From CAXBNV01 sp963977185 (lineage in GTDB: Bacteria; Pseudomonadota; Gammaproteobacteria; JAGOUU01): a stretch of DNA of 64,000 nucleotides. Location: NCBI GenBank assembly GCA_963977185.1, contig CAXBNV010000004.1, positions 57,791 to 121,790 on the forward strand, given 5' to 3'. Below the pieces are notes generated by a model, which worked only from the letters and a program-made list of their open reading frames with translations, did not search any database and was not told the DNA's origin. A program made the position numbers and the translations under genes. The first letter of the stretch is position 1; each line of letters opens with the position of its first letter. Below, piece after piece: positions 27,699 to 37,033 of this stretch.

Positions 27699-28877
27699 AT
27701 GAGGCTTAAGCTTTCAAAAAAAATTAAATCAAAGTTTATTATAGTAAGCTTTTTGATTAGTCTATTTAGTTTTACTAATATCTATGCTAAAGCTTATGAT
27801 ATTCATGCTACTAAAGCTGATAATAAATCTATACAAAATCATAAAATAATACATATTTCTAGTTCCCCATATGATTCTAGTAATATAAACCTAATTACAA
27901 ATAATGGACTGCTTTATTACACTCAAGATAAAGGTATGAATTGGATGAAGGTCGAACTTTGTAATAATGGATTATCTTATGATTATGAGCCATCAATTGC
28001 ATATGATCAAAGTGGGGTAATGTATATGGGGTTTAATTGTGGTGTATTTAAAACTAATTTAAAAACACAACAATGGGCTAAATCTGATTATCCATTTAAT
28101 AATATAGAGTTTCAAAATTTTAACATTACCAAAGTATTATTAGACCCTGCTAAGCCTACTACTACATATTTATACGATAAACATAATAAATTATTATTAA
28201 ATTCTAAAGATTTTGGTGCATCATGGAAAATGATAAATACATTATCTGAATATAATACTAATTTATTATTAAGCAATGTAATGATAAATAAATCAGGAAC
28301 ATTATTTGGAATTAGTAATCAGAACAATTTATATAAATTAGTAAACTCTAGTTATTATAATTCTTACTGGTCAAAATCGAATGGTGATATTAATAGTTCT
28401 TGGGGTAAAGGCGATATACAGCAATTAGATCTTGCAAATGCGAGTCAAAATTTTGCTTTACTAACTTATGAAAATCCATATTGGGATGATTATAATGTTC
28501 AACCTCAAATGAAAATTTATTTAAATAAAGGTGGAAATACTTTTGATAATATTAAGCCGCCAAAAGATACTAAGTCTGTATTTAATTTACCTAAATTTAT
28601 AAACAGTAACAAAAGTAATAGAAATATAGCTCTATTATCAATGATTACTTTCAAAGCTGATTATACTAAAAATCCAAAACTATATATAACTCAAGATGGG
28701 GGTTATAACTGGTATGAAGCTAATATTAAATTTGAAAACTCAAATGACTTTGTAAATTATATATATAATTCTGAATATAATATAGGCACTTACTATGTTT
28801 CAACAGATTCTGGTAAGCTTTTTATGTCTACAGATTATGGTAAAACATGGAGTATGGTTTTTAGCGATATTAGCTAA
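27699..28877 (+). CDS. Exported Asp-box (BNR-type) beta-propeller protein
   Basis: A 392-residue protein with a signal peptide (cleavage near YAK, about residue 31). Four Asp-box motifs of the S/T-x-D-x-G-x-x-W type can be read: TQDKGMNW, SKDFGASW, TQDGGYNW and STDYGKTW. Asp boxes mark beta-propeller blades as in sialidases, glycosidases and Ycf48-like proteins. The sialidase catalytic Arg/Glu/Tyr set is not recognisable, so enzymatic activity cannot be claimed. With a Sec signal and a type II secretion operon in the same window, it is a reasonable candidate secreted protein. AGAGAGG is upstream of the ATG. Confidence 0.72.
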   Translation: MRLKLSKKIKSKFIIVSFLISLFSFTNIYAKAYDIHATKADNKSIQNHKIIHISSSPYDSSNINLITNNGLLYYTQDKGMNWMKVELCNNGLSYDYEPSIAYDQSGVMYMGFNCGVFKTNLKTQQWAKSDYPFNNIEFQNFNITKVLLDPAKPTTTYLYDKHNKLLLNSKDFGASWKMINTLSEYNTNLLLSNVMINKSGTLFGISNQNNLYKLVNSSYYNSYWSKSNGDINSSWGKGDIQQLDLANASQNFALLTYENPYWDDYNVQPQMKIYLNKGGNTFDNIKPPKDTKSVFNLPKFINSNKSNRNIALLSMITFKADYTKNPKLYITQDGGYNWYEANIKFENSNDFVNYIYNSEYNIGTYYVSTDSGKLFMSTDYGKTWSMVFSDIS

Positions 28878-28895
28878 AATATTTTTTAAATTATC

Positions 28896-28920
28896 TCTCC
28901 TGCAGCGTACCTGTGGGAGA
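28896..28920 (+). terminator. Possible terminator hairpin after the Asp-box gene
   Basis: TCTCCTGCAG can pair with CTGTGGGAGA (ten pairs, two of them G-U) around a 5-base loop. No T-run follows, so it may instead act in mRNA stability. Confidence 0.4.
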
Positions 28921-28998
28921 AGATATATTAACAGTAGTTTATTTATTGGAATTGATCTTATATAATAATTTCTTTATTAAATAAATTATATAATCAAT

Positions 28999-29463
28999 AT
29001 GACAATTATAGAAATAGGCAAAAAAGCTCCTGATTTTAAATTACCAGCAACTAATGATTTGGAAATTAAATTATCTGATTATAAAGGCAAAAATATAGTT
29101 TTATTTTTTTACCCTAAAGATAATACTCCTGGTTGTACTCAAGAAAATAAAGATTTTAACGAATATTTGTCAGAATTTGAAAAAAATAATACAGTAGTAT
29201 TAGGAATATCAAGAGATCGATTAATTACACATAAAAATTTTCAAAAAAAACATGCACTATCTTTTGAGTTATTAGCAGATGAAGATGAAACTGTTTGTAA
29301 CTTATATGGTGTGATGAAAGAAAAAAACATGTTTGGCAAAAAAGTTCATGGTATAGAACGTAGTACTTTTATTATTGATAGCAAAGGAACAATTACTCAT
29401 ATTTGGCGCAAAGTAAAAGTTCCAGCTCATGTATTAGAAGTTTTAGATATTATAAAAAAATAA
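28999..29463 (+). CDS. bcp: Thiol peroxidase of the Bcp/PrxQ family
   Basis: A cytoplasmic peroxiredoxin that reduces hydrogen peroxide and organic hydroperoxides. The active site is FYPKDNTPGCTQE with the peroxidatic Cys at residue 46. Many Bcp proteins have the resolving Cys five residues later; here that position is Lys (CTQENK). The only other Cys is at residue 100 (ETVCNLYG), so the enzyme is either 1-Cys or uses that later Cys. The 154-residue length and IERSTFIIDSKG are typical. Confidence 0.93.
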   Translation: MTIIEIGKKAPDFKLPATNDLEIKLSDYKGKNIVLFFYPKDNTPGCTQENKDFNEYLSEFEKNNTVVLGISRDRLITHKNFQKKHALSFELLADEDETVCNLYGVMKEKNMFGKKVHGIERSTFIIDSKGTITHIWRKVKVPAHVLEVLDIIKK

Positions 29464-29480
29464 ATTAGATAAATTTTTCA

Positions 29481-32333
29481 TTATAGATATTGTTTAAGGT
29501 ACTTACCTGTAAAAGATTTTTTGTTGTTACTTACTTTTTCAGGTGTACCTTCTGCTATTATTTCGCCACCGTTTTTACCGCCTTCAGGCCCTAAGTCAAT
29601 AATCCAATCTGCAGTTTTTATAACATCTAGATTATGCTCTATGACTATAATCGTATTGCCCTTGTCTCTTAATCTATGCAAAACTTTTAGTAATAATTCT
29701 ATATCTTGAAAATGTAATCCAGTTGTTGGCTCATCTAAAATATATAAAGTATTTCCTGAATCTCTTTTTGATAATTCTTTAGCAAGTTTTACTCTTTGTG
29801 CTTCACCGCCAGATAAAGTGGTTGCATTCTGACCAAGATGCATATATCCAAGACCTACATCTATTAATGTTTTTAGTTTACTTGCAATATTAGGAATGGC
29901 ATTAAAAAATTCATGTGCTTGCTCTATAGTAAAATCTAAAATTTGCGCTATGTTCTTACCTTTGTATAAAACTTCTAAAGTTTCTGGATTATATCTTTTG
30001 CCATGGCAAACTTCACACGTTATATATAAATCGGCAAGAAAGTGCATTTCAACTTTAGTCACACCATCGCCTTGGCAGGCTTCGCATCTACCGCCTTTGA
30101 CATTAAAACTAAATCTACCGGCCTTATAACCGCGTGAACGAGCCTCTTGAGTTCCTGCTAATAAATCTCTTATATAAGTAAATAAACCAGTATAAGTTGC
30201 AGGATTAGATCTAGGAGTTCTGCCAATTGGACTTTGATCTATATTAATAATTTTATCAAATAAATCAGAATTAATAATATTAGTTTGTTTTAGTTCTGGT
30301 TTTAAATTCGATTTATTTATTTTAGAATTAATTAAAGGGTATAAAGTTCTATTAATTAAAGTTGATTTACCAGAACCAGAAACACCTGTTACACAAGTAA
30401 ATAAGCCTTTGGGAATTTTTAAAGTTAAATTTTTTAAATTATTAATATTAGCATTTTCTATTATTAATAATTTTGTTTTATCAATAGCTATGCGTTGCTC
30501 AGGTATTTTAATTAATCTTTTTTTCGATAAATATTGGCCTGTGATCGACTTTTTATGTTTTTTTATATAATCTATATTTCCTTCTGCAACTATATTTCCG
30601 CCATGAATTCCTGCATATGGGCCTATATCAATTATATGATCTGCTGCTTGCATAACTTCTTCATCATGTTCAACAACTATAATAGTATTACCTAAATCTC
30701 TTAAATTAGTTAAGGTTTTAATTAATCTAGCATTGTCTCTTTGATGTAACCCAATAGTTGGTTCATCTAATACATACATAACACCAACAAGACCTGCGCC
30801 AATTTGACTTGCAAGTCTGATTCTTTGGGCTTCACCACCTGATAAAGAGTCAGTATTTCTAGATAATGTTAAATAATTTAATCCAACGTTATTTAAAAAT
30901 TCTAATCTGGAACTAATTTCTTTTAGAATATTAGTCGCAATTTCTTTTTTATTGCCGATTAAATTTAATTTTTTGAAAAAAAGTAAACTGTCTTGAACAC
31001 TAAGTTTAGTTATGTCTGTAATATTAATATTATTAATAAAAATATTTCTAGCTTCCAAACATAATCTTGAACCAGAGCATGCATCACAAAGATGTCTAGA
31101 CATATATTTTCTTAACTCATCAGCCATATAATTAGATGAAGTTTGTTTATATCTTTTATCTAATATATTAAGAATTCCTTCAAATACCCGGTCTTTGGTA
31201 AAGCTTGTGCTAAATCTAGATGGTGATTTCTTTTCAGTATCTTGAATATATTGAAAAGAAATTATTTCATCAGAACCATAAAATAAAACATTAATGAATT
31301 TTTTTGGTAATTTTTTAAAAGCTGTATTTATATCTACATTAAAATGTTTAAATACAGAAATTATTAATTGATAATAATAACTACTGTTAGTATTAAATAT
31401 ATGTAAAGCATCTTGTGCTAAAGATAATTCTTTATCTATTATTAGTTTATCAATATCAAACATTTCCATTGCGCCAAGACCATCACAGCTATTGCAAGCC
31501 CCAACAGGGCTATTAAAAGAAAATAAGCGTGGCTCTAATTCTTTTAAGTTATACCCACATAATGGGCATGCAAAGTTGGCTGAAAATAATACTTCATTCT
31601 CTAAGTTATCTATTTCGGATATTTTGATTATTCCATCTGATAAGTTAAGACCAGTTTCTAAAGATTCAGCAAGACGTTGTTTTAGATCAGAATCAGGATT
31701 TTTAGGAATTTTTAATCGATCTATTATTATGTCTATATTATGTTTTTGATGAAGCTTTAATTCAGGAGGCTCATCTAGTTCATAAATTTCATTATTAACT
31801 CGAGCTTTTATGAATCCTTCTTTATATAATTTTTCAAATAGATTTTTATGAGTACCTTTTTTATTTTGAACAACAGGTGATAAAATCATGATCTTTTTAT
31901 TATTAAAAGAGTCAAAAATATTCTCTATCATTTGACTAACAGTTTGAGCGTTAAGCTCTTTGTTATGCTTTGGGCATTTAGGTGTGCCAACTCTTGCAAA
32001 TAGTAACCTAAGGTAATCATAAATTTCAGTTGTAGTTCCAACCGTAGATCGAGGATTATGAGATGTTGTTTTTTGCTCTATCGCTATTGCTGGAGATAAG
32101 CCTTCTATATGTTCAACATCAGGTTTTTCCATCATTGATAAAAACTGTCTTGCATAAGATGATAATGATTCTACATAGCGTCTTTGGCCTTCTGCATAAA
32201 TAGTATCAAAGGCTAAAGAAGATTTGCCCGAACCAGAAGGTCCAGTTATAACTATAAGTTTATCTCTTGGTAGTTTTAAAGAAATATTTTTTAGATTATG
32301 AGTTTTCGCACCTTTGATTGTAATATGTTTCAT
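29481..32333 (-). CDS. uvrA: Excinuclease ABC subunit A
   Basis: The damage-recognition ATPase of nucleotide excision repair. At 950 residues it is full length, with two ABC cassettes. The first Walker A is GPSGSGKSSLAFD, the second is GVSGSGKSTLINRTLYP, and LSGGEAQRIRLA and LSGGEAQRVKLA are the signature motifs. Zinc-binding Cys pairs are present in CPLCGYN/CNSCDGLG and CEACQGDG/CEVCHGKRY. The start is the ATG at 32333. It is divergent from the MFS gene, with ssb beyond it, an arrangement common in gammaproteobacteria. Confidence 0.98.
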   Translation of the reverse strand: MKHITIKGAKTHNLKNISLKLPRDKLIVITGPSGSGKSSLAFDTIYAEGQRRYVESLSSYARQFLSMMEKPDVEHIEGLSPAIAIEQKTTSHNPRSTVGTTTEIYDYLRLLFARVGTPKCPKHNKELNAQTVSQMIENIFDSFNNKKIMILSPVVQNKKGTHKNLFEKLYKEGFIKARVNNEIYELDEPPELKLHQKHNIDIIIDRLKIPKNPDSDLKQRLAESLETGLNLSDGIIKISEIDNLENEVLFSANFACPLCGYNLKELEPRLFSFNSPVGACNSCDGLGAMEMFDIDKLIIDKELSLAQDALHIFNTNSSYYYQLIISVFKHFNVDINTAFKKLPKKFINVLFYGSDEIISFQYIQDTEKKSPSRFSTSFTKDRVFEGILNILDKRYKQTSSNYMADELRKYMSRHLCDACSGSRLCLEARNIFINNINITDITKLSVQDSLLFFKKLNLIGNKKEIATNILKEISSRLEFLNNVGLNYLTLSRNTDSLSGGEAQRIRLASQIGAGLVGVMYVLDEPTIGLHQRDNARLIKTLTNLRDLGNTIIVVEHDEEVMQAADHIIDIGPYAGIHGGNIVAEGNIDYIKKHKKSITGQYLSKKRLIKIPEQRIAIDKTKLLIIENANINNLKNLTLKIPKGLFTCVTGVSGSGKSTLINRTLYPLINSKINKSNLKPELKQTNIINSDLFDKIINIDQSPIGRTPRSNPATYTGLFTYIRDLLAGTQEARSRGYKAGRFSFNVKGGRCEACQGDGVTKVEMHFLADLYITCEVCHGKRYNPETLEVLYKGKNIAQILDFTIEQAHEFFNAIPNIASKLKTLIDVGLGYMHLGQNATTLSGGEAQRVKLAKELSKRDSGNTLYILDEPTTGLHFQDIELLLKVLHRLRDKGNTIIVIEHNLDVIKTADWIIDLGPEGGKNGGEIIAEGTPEKVSNNKKSFTGKYLKQYL

Positions 32334-32396
32334 TTTGTGTGATCATTTGTTAAAATTTAAAGTTAAGCTAATTTTATAATTCTATCTTAATTAAAT

Positions 32397-33659
32397 ATGC
32401 AAAGAAATAATATAGTAAGTATTATCAACATAATTTCAATTTTCTTTGTGAGAATGTTGGGATTATTCATTATGTTGCCAATTTTGTCTCCTTATTTGCA
32501 TCAGATGCAAAATGATCAGCATTTTTCTTTATATTTGATAGGGTTAACCGTTGGATGTTATGGCTTGACTCAGGCTATATTTCAAATACCTTTTGGAATT
32601 TTATCAGATTACTTTGGGCGTAAAAGTGTTATTATTTTGGGTTTAGTTTTTTTTGGTGTAGGTAGTGTGATAGCAGGTTTTTTTGATAATATTTGGGGTA
32701 TCTTATTAGGCAGATCACTACAGGGTGTTGGTGCTATTTCAGGACCTTTAATTGCATTATTATCTGATTTATCTACAGAACAACAAAGACCTAAGTATAT
32801 GGCTTTCTTGGGGATTTCGATAGGCGTTAGTTTTATTATAAGTTTTATTATAGGGCCTTACTTAAGTACAGTATTTTCAATATCTAAAATATTTTATTTT
32901 ATAGCTATATCTAGTGGCTTTATGATTATGTCATTATTTTATATGCAAAAAGATAATGAAATAGTTATATCTAATAAATATATTAAATTAGATAAACAAT
33001 TACTTAAACAGTTTTTCAAAAATAAAGATTTAAATTTAATGTATGGTTCTATTTTTGCATTGCACGCTATACTTACGATAAATTTTATAGTTATTCCTAT
33101 TAAATTTAGTTTGTTAGACATATCTGCAAATATTCAAGTATATTATTATTCAAAAGTTTTTTTATTATCTTGTGTGTTTTTAATCTTAGTTTTTTCTTTT
33201 AAAAGAATTAAAGCGTTGAATTTAACTACTAAAAAAATAATTTTATTATCATGGGCTTTTGTTTTACTTTCTGAGTTAATTTTATTTTTTGCACTGAATA
33301 GTAATGATGCTGGAACTTTAGAACTGTTACTTTCAGGCTTAATTATATTTTTTTCAGGATTTAATATCCTAGAAGCTTTTTTTCCATCTATAGCATCGAG
33401 TGTTTGTGATGTAAACTTAAGAGGCTCAACAATGGGAATTTATTCTAGCTTTCAATTTCTAGGGCCATTTGTTGGAGGTATCGCTTCAGGAATATTAATG
33501 TCAAAAATAGGTTTATCAGCAGCTCTTATATCTGGTATACTTTTAAGTATATTTTGTTTGCTTTTAAGTTTTTCTTTGAGTTCTAATTTGCTAGAAAAAA
33601 AATCAGAAATAAAAACAGATAAGGCAGATGATTTAATTGTGGATGAAAGGTTAATTTAA
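32397..33659 (+). CDS. Major facilitator superfamily transporter (YajR-like)
   Basis: An inner-membrane transporter of 420 residues with 12 expected helices. The loop after helix 2 carries the MFS motif A as FGILSDYFGRKSVI. FFVRMLGLFIMLPILSPYL at the N-terminus and the position between uvrA and ssb match the YajR-type group of drug/sugar efflux-like proteins. The C-terminal YAM domain of E. coli YajR is absent. Substrate unknown. Confidence 0.87.
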   Translation: MQRNNIVSIINIISIFFVRMLGLFIMLPILSPYLHQMQNDQHFSLYLIGLTVGCYGLTQAIFQIPFGILSDYFGRKSVIILGLVFFGVGSVIAGFFDNIWGILLGRSLQGVGAISGPLIALLSDLSTEQQRPKYMAFLGISIGVSFIISFIIGPYLSTVFSISKIFYFIAISSGFMIMSLFYMQKDNEIVISNKYIKLDKQLLKQFFKNKDLNLMYGSIFALHAILTINFIVIPIKFSLLDISANIQVYYYSKVFLLSCVFLILVFSFKRIKALNLTTKKIILLSWAFVLLSELILFFALNSNDAGTLELLLSGLIIFFSGFNILEAFFPSIASSVCDVNLRGSTMGIYSSFQFLGPFVGGIASGILMSKIGLSAALISGILLSIFCLLLSFSLSSNLLEKKSEIKTDKADDLIVDERLI

Positions 33660-33690
33660 ATTTTAATTATATTTTAAAAGGGGTTTTTAT

Positions 33691-34221
33691 ATGGCACGTG
33701 GTGTTAATAAAGTAATTTTAGTAGGTAATTTAGGTGCTGATCCAGAAATTCGTTATATGCCAAGCGGTGGCGCTGTTGCAGTTGTAAAATTAGCAACTAG
33801 CGAATCATGGAAAGATAAGCAAACAGGTCAAACTCAAGAAAGAACTGAATGGCACAGAGTTGTTTTCTTTGCAAGACTTGCTGATGTTGTAGCTGAATAT
33901 ATCAAAAAAGGTTCTAAAATCTATGTAGAAGGTAGATTAAGAACTAATAAATGGCAAGATAAGGAAGGAAATGATAGATATACTACTGAAATAGTAGCAA
34001 ATGAAATGACCATGTTAGATAGTCGTGGTGCAGGGACAGGCGGTATGAGCGACACACCTCCAATGTCAGCATATGACAATGGTTTTTCACAAGATCATTC
34101 AAGTCAATCGAGTCATTCACCAGTAGCACAAAGAAGTTCGTCTGCAAATAATTCTGGCAGCAATAATCAATTTGCTGATACAGCAGCAGCAGCTGATTTA
34201 GATGATGACATTCCGTTTTAA
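33691..34221 (+). CDS. ssb: Single-stranded DNA-binding protein
   Basis: A protein that coats single-stranded DNA in replication, repair and recombination. The OB fold spans residues 1-110 (MARGVNKVILVGNLGADPE, TEWHRVVFF, YVEGRLRTNKW). A Gln/Ser/Asn-rich linker follows, and the acidic tip DLDDDIPF is the docking site for partner proteins. The 176-residue length is normal. AAAGGGG precedes the ATG. Confidence 0.98.
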   Translation: MARGVNKVILVGNLGADPEIRYMPSGGAVAVVKLATSESWKDKQTGQTQERTEWHRVVFFARLADVVAEYIKKGSKIYVEGRLRTNKWQDKEGNDRYTTEIVANEMTMLDSRGAGTGGMSDTPPMSAYDNGFSQDHSSQSSHSPVAQRSSSANNSGSNNQFADTAAAADLDDDIPF

Positions 34222-34237
34222 TTAAAACTTAGAATTT

Positions 34238-34288
34238 CAAATGACAGATTTGTTCTTAATCTGTCATTTGAGATTGAATTTTTATTTT
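34238..34288. terminator. Terminator after ssb, between convergent genes
   Basis: A perfect 13-bp stem (34238-34250 with 34258-34270) with a 7-base loop is followed by a T-rich tract on the + strand ending in six Ts. It separates ssb from a convergent membrane protein gene. Confidence 0.85.
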
Positions 34289-35236
34289 TTAAAAATATTT
34301 TTTCTTGATTTTAAACACGAATCCACTAATAGCAAAAAAAATCAAACCTATAATTATTAAAATAATTGGCCAACTTAAAGAATCTGTAAAATATTTATCA
34401 CTATAATATCCTAAGAACCAGATTAAAGAGCAGGCACTGGTAAATAGTAAAGTTTTACTTTTAATATTAATGCTGATAAAAATCATAAATATAGTTAAAC
34501 ATAAAAAGACGAGCTCAAAAATCGTATTGCTAAGAGCATCAAAAGATGCAATAAACAAGGCAATACTTCCAAAAAAATATCCAAACAAGCTTATATTTTT
34601 ATATGTAGTTTTGTCCATGCTGTAACTTATAAGAAGCAATGATACTCCTAAAGTAAATCCAATAGTGTTTGATGAGATATATAAGAAATTACTGATAGAA
34701 GTAAATAAAAATACTGCAAATATTAGAGTTAAAAATAAAGCAGAATTTAAATTTGATTTTAAAAAAGTGATTAAATATTGAATAAACATTATGACAGATA
34801 CTATAATTACCGACCAGATAGAATTGTTTAAATTTGGTAAAAACTCATGAATTATTACTAATAGTCCAAGAGGCTCTAATGCCGCACTAATCAATAATAA
34901 AGGCACAGCCATATGTTTATAATTATTGTGATTTATGCTGGTAAGACTGATTATATAAGCAGTGATTCCTGAGCCTAGTGTAATTACTATTTTTGCAATG
35001 CTATTTAGGTCATTCCAAATAATAAAAACATAAAGACATATCCCAACAAAAATAAAAATGCTACTTATGTAAGATAAAAATTTTTGTGCAAAATTAATTT
35101 TATTGTTGAATTTAGCATTTGAATTGCCTAAAAATTGTTCATTATTTAAATAATCAATAATTTCATTATGACTAATATTATAATCTTTAGTTAATGTTTT
35201 TATCTTTTCTAATGCTTTTTGCTTATCTTTTATCAT
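34289..35236 (-). CDS. DUF2157-like membrane protein
   Basis: A 315-residue protein with a short cytoplasmic N-terminus and about nine or ten closely spaced hydrophobic segments. The N-terminal AQKFLSYISSIFIFVGICLYV and the Trp-containing turn after it resemble the DUF2157 family of uncharacterised membrane proteins. Its ATG overlaps the stop of the upstream gene by 4 bp, so the two are translationally coupled and probably act together. The family label is tentative. Confidence 0.6.
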   Translation of the reverse strand: MIKDKQKALEKIKTLTKDYNISHNEIIDYLNNEQFLGNSNAKFNNKINFAQKFLSYISSIFIFVGICLYVFIIWNDLNSIAKIVITLGSGITAYIISLTSINHNNYKHMAVPLLLISAALEPLGLLVIIHEFLPNLNNSIWSVIIVSVIMFIQYLITFLKSNLNSALFLTLIFAVFLFTSISNFLYISSNTIGFTLGVSLLLISYSMDKTTYKNISLFGYFFGSIALFIASFDALSNTIFELVFLCLTIFMIFISINIKSKTLLFTSACSLIWFLGYYSDKYFTDSLSWPIILIIIGLIFFAISGFVFKIKKKYF

Positions 35237-35802
35237 GAAATAATCCAGCCTACGAAATGAACTTGATAAAAGTTTAGATCTTGAGATGAATTTATATTAA
35301 TAAAATAACCATTTTTAGATATACCATAGTTTCGGTTGTATCTTGAACTTAAAAATAAATTAAATAAATTAAAATTATCTGAGCTATAATTTTTAAAAGA
35401 AAATCCATCGAGTGATGTTTTATTTGAATCTAGTTGAATGCTATCTAATTCTGGAATATTAATAATATGCCATTTATCATCAGTAACTTGTGGAATTTCA
35501 TATTGAATTTCTTTTATGTTTTTATTTTTAGGATCAAAAATATATAAATTTGGTTTGTTTCTTTGATATTGAAGCTTTTGATATTTAAAAACTAGTTTTT
35601 GATTTAAAACAGATATTTCATAAGAATTATTTTGGTTGTTATTATTATAGTAATAATAATTAGTTGCAAATAATAAATTATATTTTGGTGGAGATACAAA
35701 ATACCTGGGTAAATATTGTGTAAGTGTGAAGATTATAATGATTATAATTGGCAAACTAACTCCCAAAATCAAAGGAAGATAGTTTTTAATAATTTTTTTC
35801 AT
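35233..35802 (-). CDS. Unrecognised membrane-anchored protein, partner of the DUF2157-like gene
   Basis: A 189-residue protein with one N-terminal membrane segment (about 10-30, LILGVSLPIIIIIIFTL) and an Asn/Tyr-rich extracytoplasmic domain. DUF2157 genes are often followed or preceded by a small anchored protein (GDYXXLXY type), and this may be a divergent relative, but the eponymous motif is not visible. It forms a two-gene operon with the 315-residue protein through a 4-bp overlap. Confidence 0.55.
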   Translation of the reverse strand: MKKIIKNYLPLILGVSLPIIIIIIFTLTQYLPRYFVSPPKYNLLFATNYYYYNNNNQNNSYEISVLNQKLVFKYQKLQYQRNKPNLYIFDPKNKNIKEIQYEIPQVTDDKWHIINIPELDSIQLDSNKTSLDGFSFKNYSSDNFNLFNLFLSSRYNRNYGISKNGYFININSSQDLNFYQVHFVGWIIS

Positions 35803-35874
35803 TTTAGATTATTAATATTTTATCTAGTTTTATATTAATTAAAATCTATTAAAGAAAATTATGCAAATATATGG

Positions 35875-35912
35875 TGTATTTTATACTATGGCTCCCCGGG
35901 ACGGACTCGAAC
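35875..35912. repeat. Left attachment site (attL), displaced tRNA-Asn 3' end
   Basis: These 38 bp are identical to 48633-48670, which covers the last 24 bases of the intact tRNA-Asn gene plus 14 bp beyond its CCA. The copy here has no tRNA body attached. Such a pair of direct repeats is the hallmark of site-specific integration at a tRNA 3' end. Confidence 0.9.
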
Positions 35913-35961
35913 TATTTTGTAATCATTTGAATTTATTGAGTAAATACAAAAAGGACTCGAA

Positions 35962-35986
35962 TTTAACCCAATTTCTTACCCAATAT
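35962..35986 (+). promoter_or_regulatory. Candidate integrase arm-type site, left end
   Basis: TTTAACCCAATTTCTTACCC followed by AATAT closely matches TTTACCCAAGATCTTACCC followed by AATAT at 48482-48505. Each copy lies just inside an att site in the same orientation. Two ACCCAA cores per site would suit integrase or excisionase binding. Confidence 0.4.
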
Positions 35987-36044
35987 TGAGTATTATAGCG
36001 TAGTTAAATTGTTAAGGAAAGATGTGAATTGATAAGAAATAAAT

Positions 36045-36905
36045 TTACTTCTTATCCTTATTTTCTGTTTGATTTGTTATCTTATGTTTTTGTAAAGCGT
36101 TATTTTTAGTGAGAGATTTTAATTGGGTTATAGCAATTTGATTTAACTTTTGTAATCTTTCAGATTGAGAGATATCCATTCTAATAAACTCAGCATTCAT
36201 TGATTCTAGGTTGGCTAGTACTAATAATTGCATAGTATTTGCATAATCACGAATATTGCCTTCTTTATTTGGGTTTTGTTTTCGCCACTCTTTAGCAGTT
36301 ATACCAAATAAAGCCATATTTAGAACATCAGCTTCATTTGCATATGTTATTGAAGATTGTTTAGATGTAATGGTATCAGGAATTAAATGTTCTTTAATTG
36401 CATCAGTATGGATTCTATAATTTAGTTTTGTTAATGCTCTATTAAGATCCCAGTTTAATTCATTACGACGATTTTCATCTTCTTTAAGTCTTTGAAATTC
36501 TTTGATTAAATATAATTTAAATTCTGGGCTAAGCCATGAGCAAAATTCAAAAGCTATATCTTTATGGGCATATGTGCCACCATAACGTCCTGCACTTGCA
36601 AATAAGCCTTTAGCATTAGTTATTTCAATCCATTTTTTTGCAGACATGAAAAAACTATTACGACCAGCTTCTTTTCTAATTCCCTCGAATTCGAGGGAAT
36701 TAAAACTTGGGTTATTTAATTGTTCCCATACACTTAAAAAAAGGATGGTGTCTTTGTTTTTAAGCCATTGCTCAATTAATGCCCCACCACCATCAAAATT
36801 TTTTACTATGTCAGTTAATGATAAATAATCATTTTGTTGTGTTTCAATAATAGAGATAGTTGTACTTTGAACGGTAATAGTTTTTTTCTTATTTTTGTTA
36901 GCCAT
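36045..36905 (-). CDS. KilA-N domain DNA-binding protein
   Basis: A 286-residue protein with an N-terminal KilA-N domain (about residues 15-145): YLSLTDIVKNF, NSFFMSAKKWIE and GRYGGTYAHKDIAFEFCSWL are the conserved stretches, followed by FKLYLIKEFQRLK. KilA-N proteins occur in phages, satellites and DNA viruses and bind DNA; their exact roles vary. The C-terminal part is helical and Gln/Lys-rich. A 24-bp perfect palindrome lies inside the coding region (36678-36701). It is divergent from the next gene, with good promoters on both strands between them. Confidence 0.85.
   Translation of the reverse strand: MANKNKKKTITVQSTTISIIETQQNDYLSLTDIVKNFDGGGALIEQWLKNKDTILFLSVWEQLNNPSFNSLEFEGIRKEAGRNSFFMSAKKWIEITNAKGLFASAGRYGGTYAHKDIAFEFCSWLSPEFKLYLIKEFQRLKEDENRRNELNWDLNRALTKLNYRIHTDAIKEHLIPDTITSKQSSITYANEADVLNMALFGITAKEWRKQNPNKEGNIRDYANTMQLLVLANLESMNAEFIRMDISQSERLQKLNQIAITQLKSLTKNNALQKHKITNQTENKDKK
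36678..36701. repeat. 24-bp perfect palindrome inside the KilA-N gene
   Basis: The sequence is centred on CTCGAATTCGAG and self-complementary over all 24 bases. It may be a protein-binding site or a chance of coding sequence (it encodes Asn-Ser-Leu-Glu-Phe-Glu-Gly-Ile). Confidence 0.7.
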
Positions 36906-36968
36906 AAAATTTATTAATTATGTTTGAGTAAGTATCTTTTACATTATCTATTCAGATAGAAGCTTTAT

Positions 36969-36997
36969 ATTATACTCAAAGGTATAGAAGTGTTCAA
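36969..36997 (-). promoter_or_regulatory. Probable promoter of the KilA-N gene
   Basis: On the minus strand TTGAAC and TATAAT are separated by 17 bp, about 64 bp upstream of the ATG. Confidence 0.65.
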
Positions 36998-37033
36998 TAG
37001 TTATCAATTTCCTACAGAGTCAATTTTTTTAGC

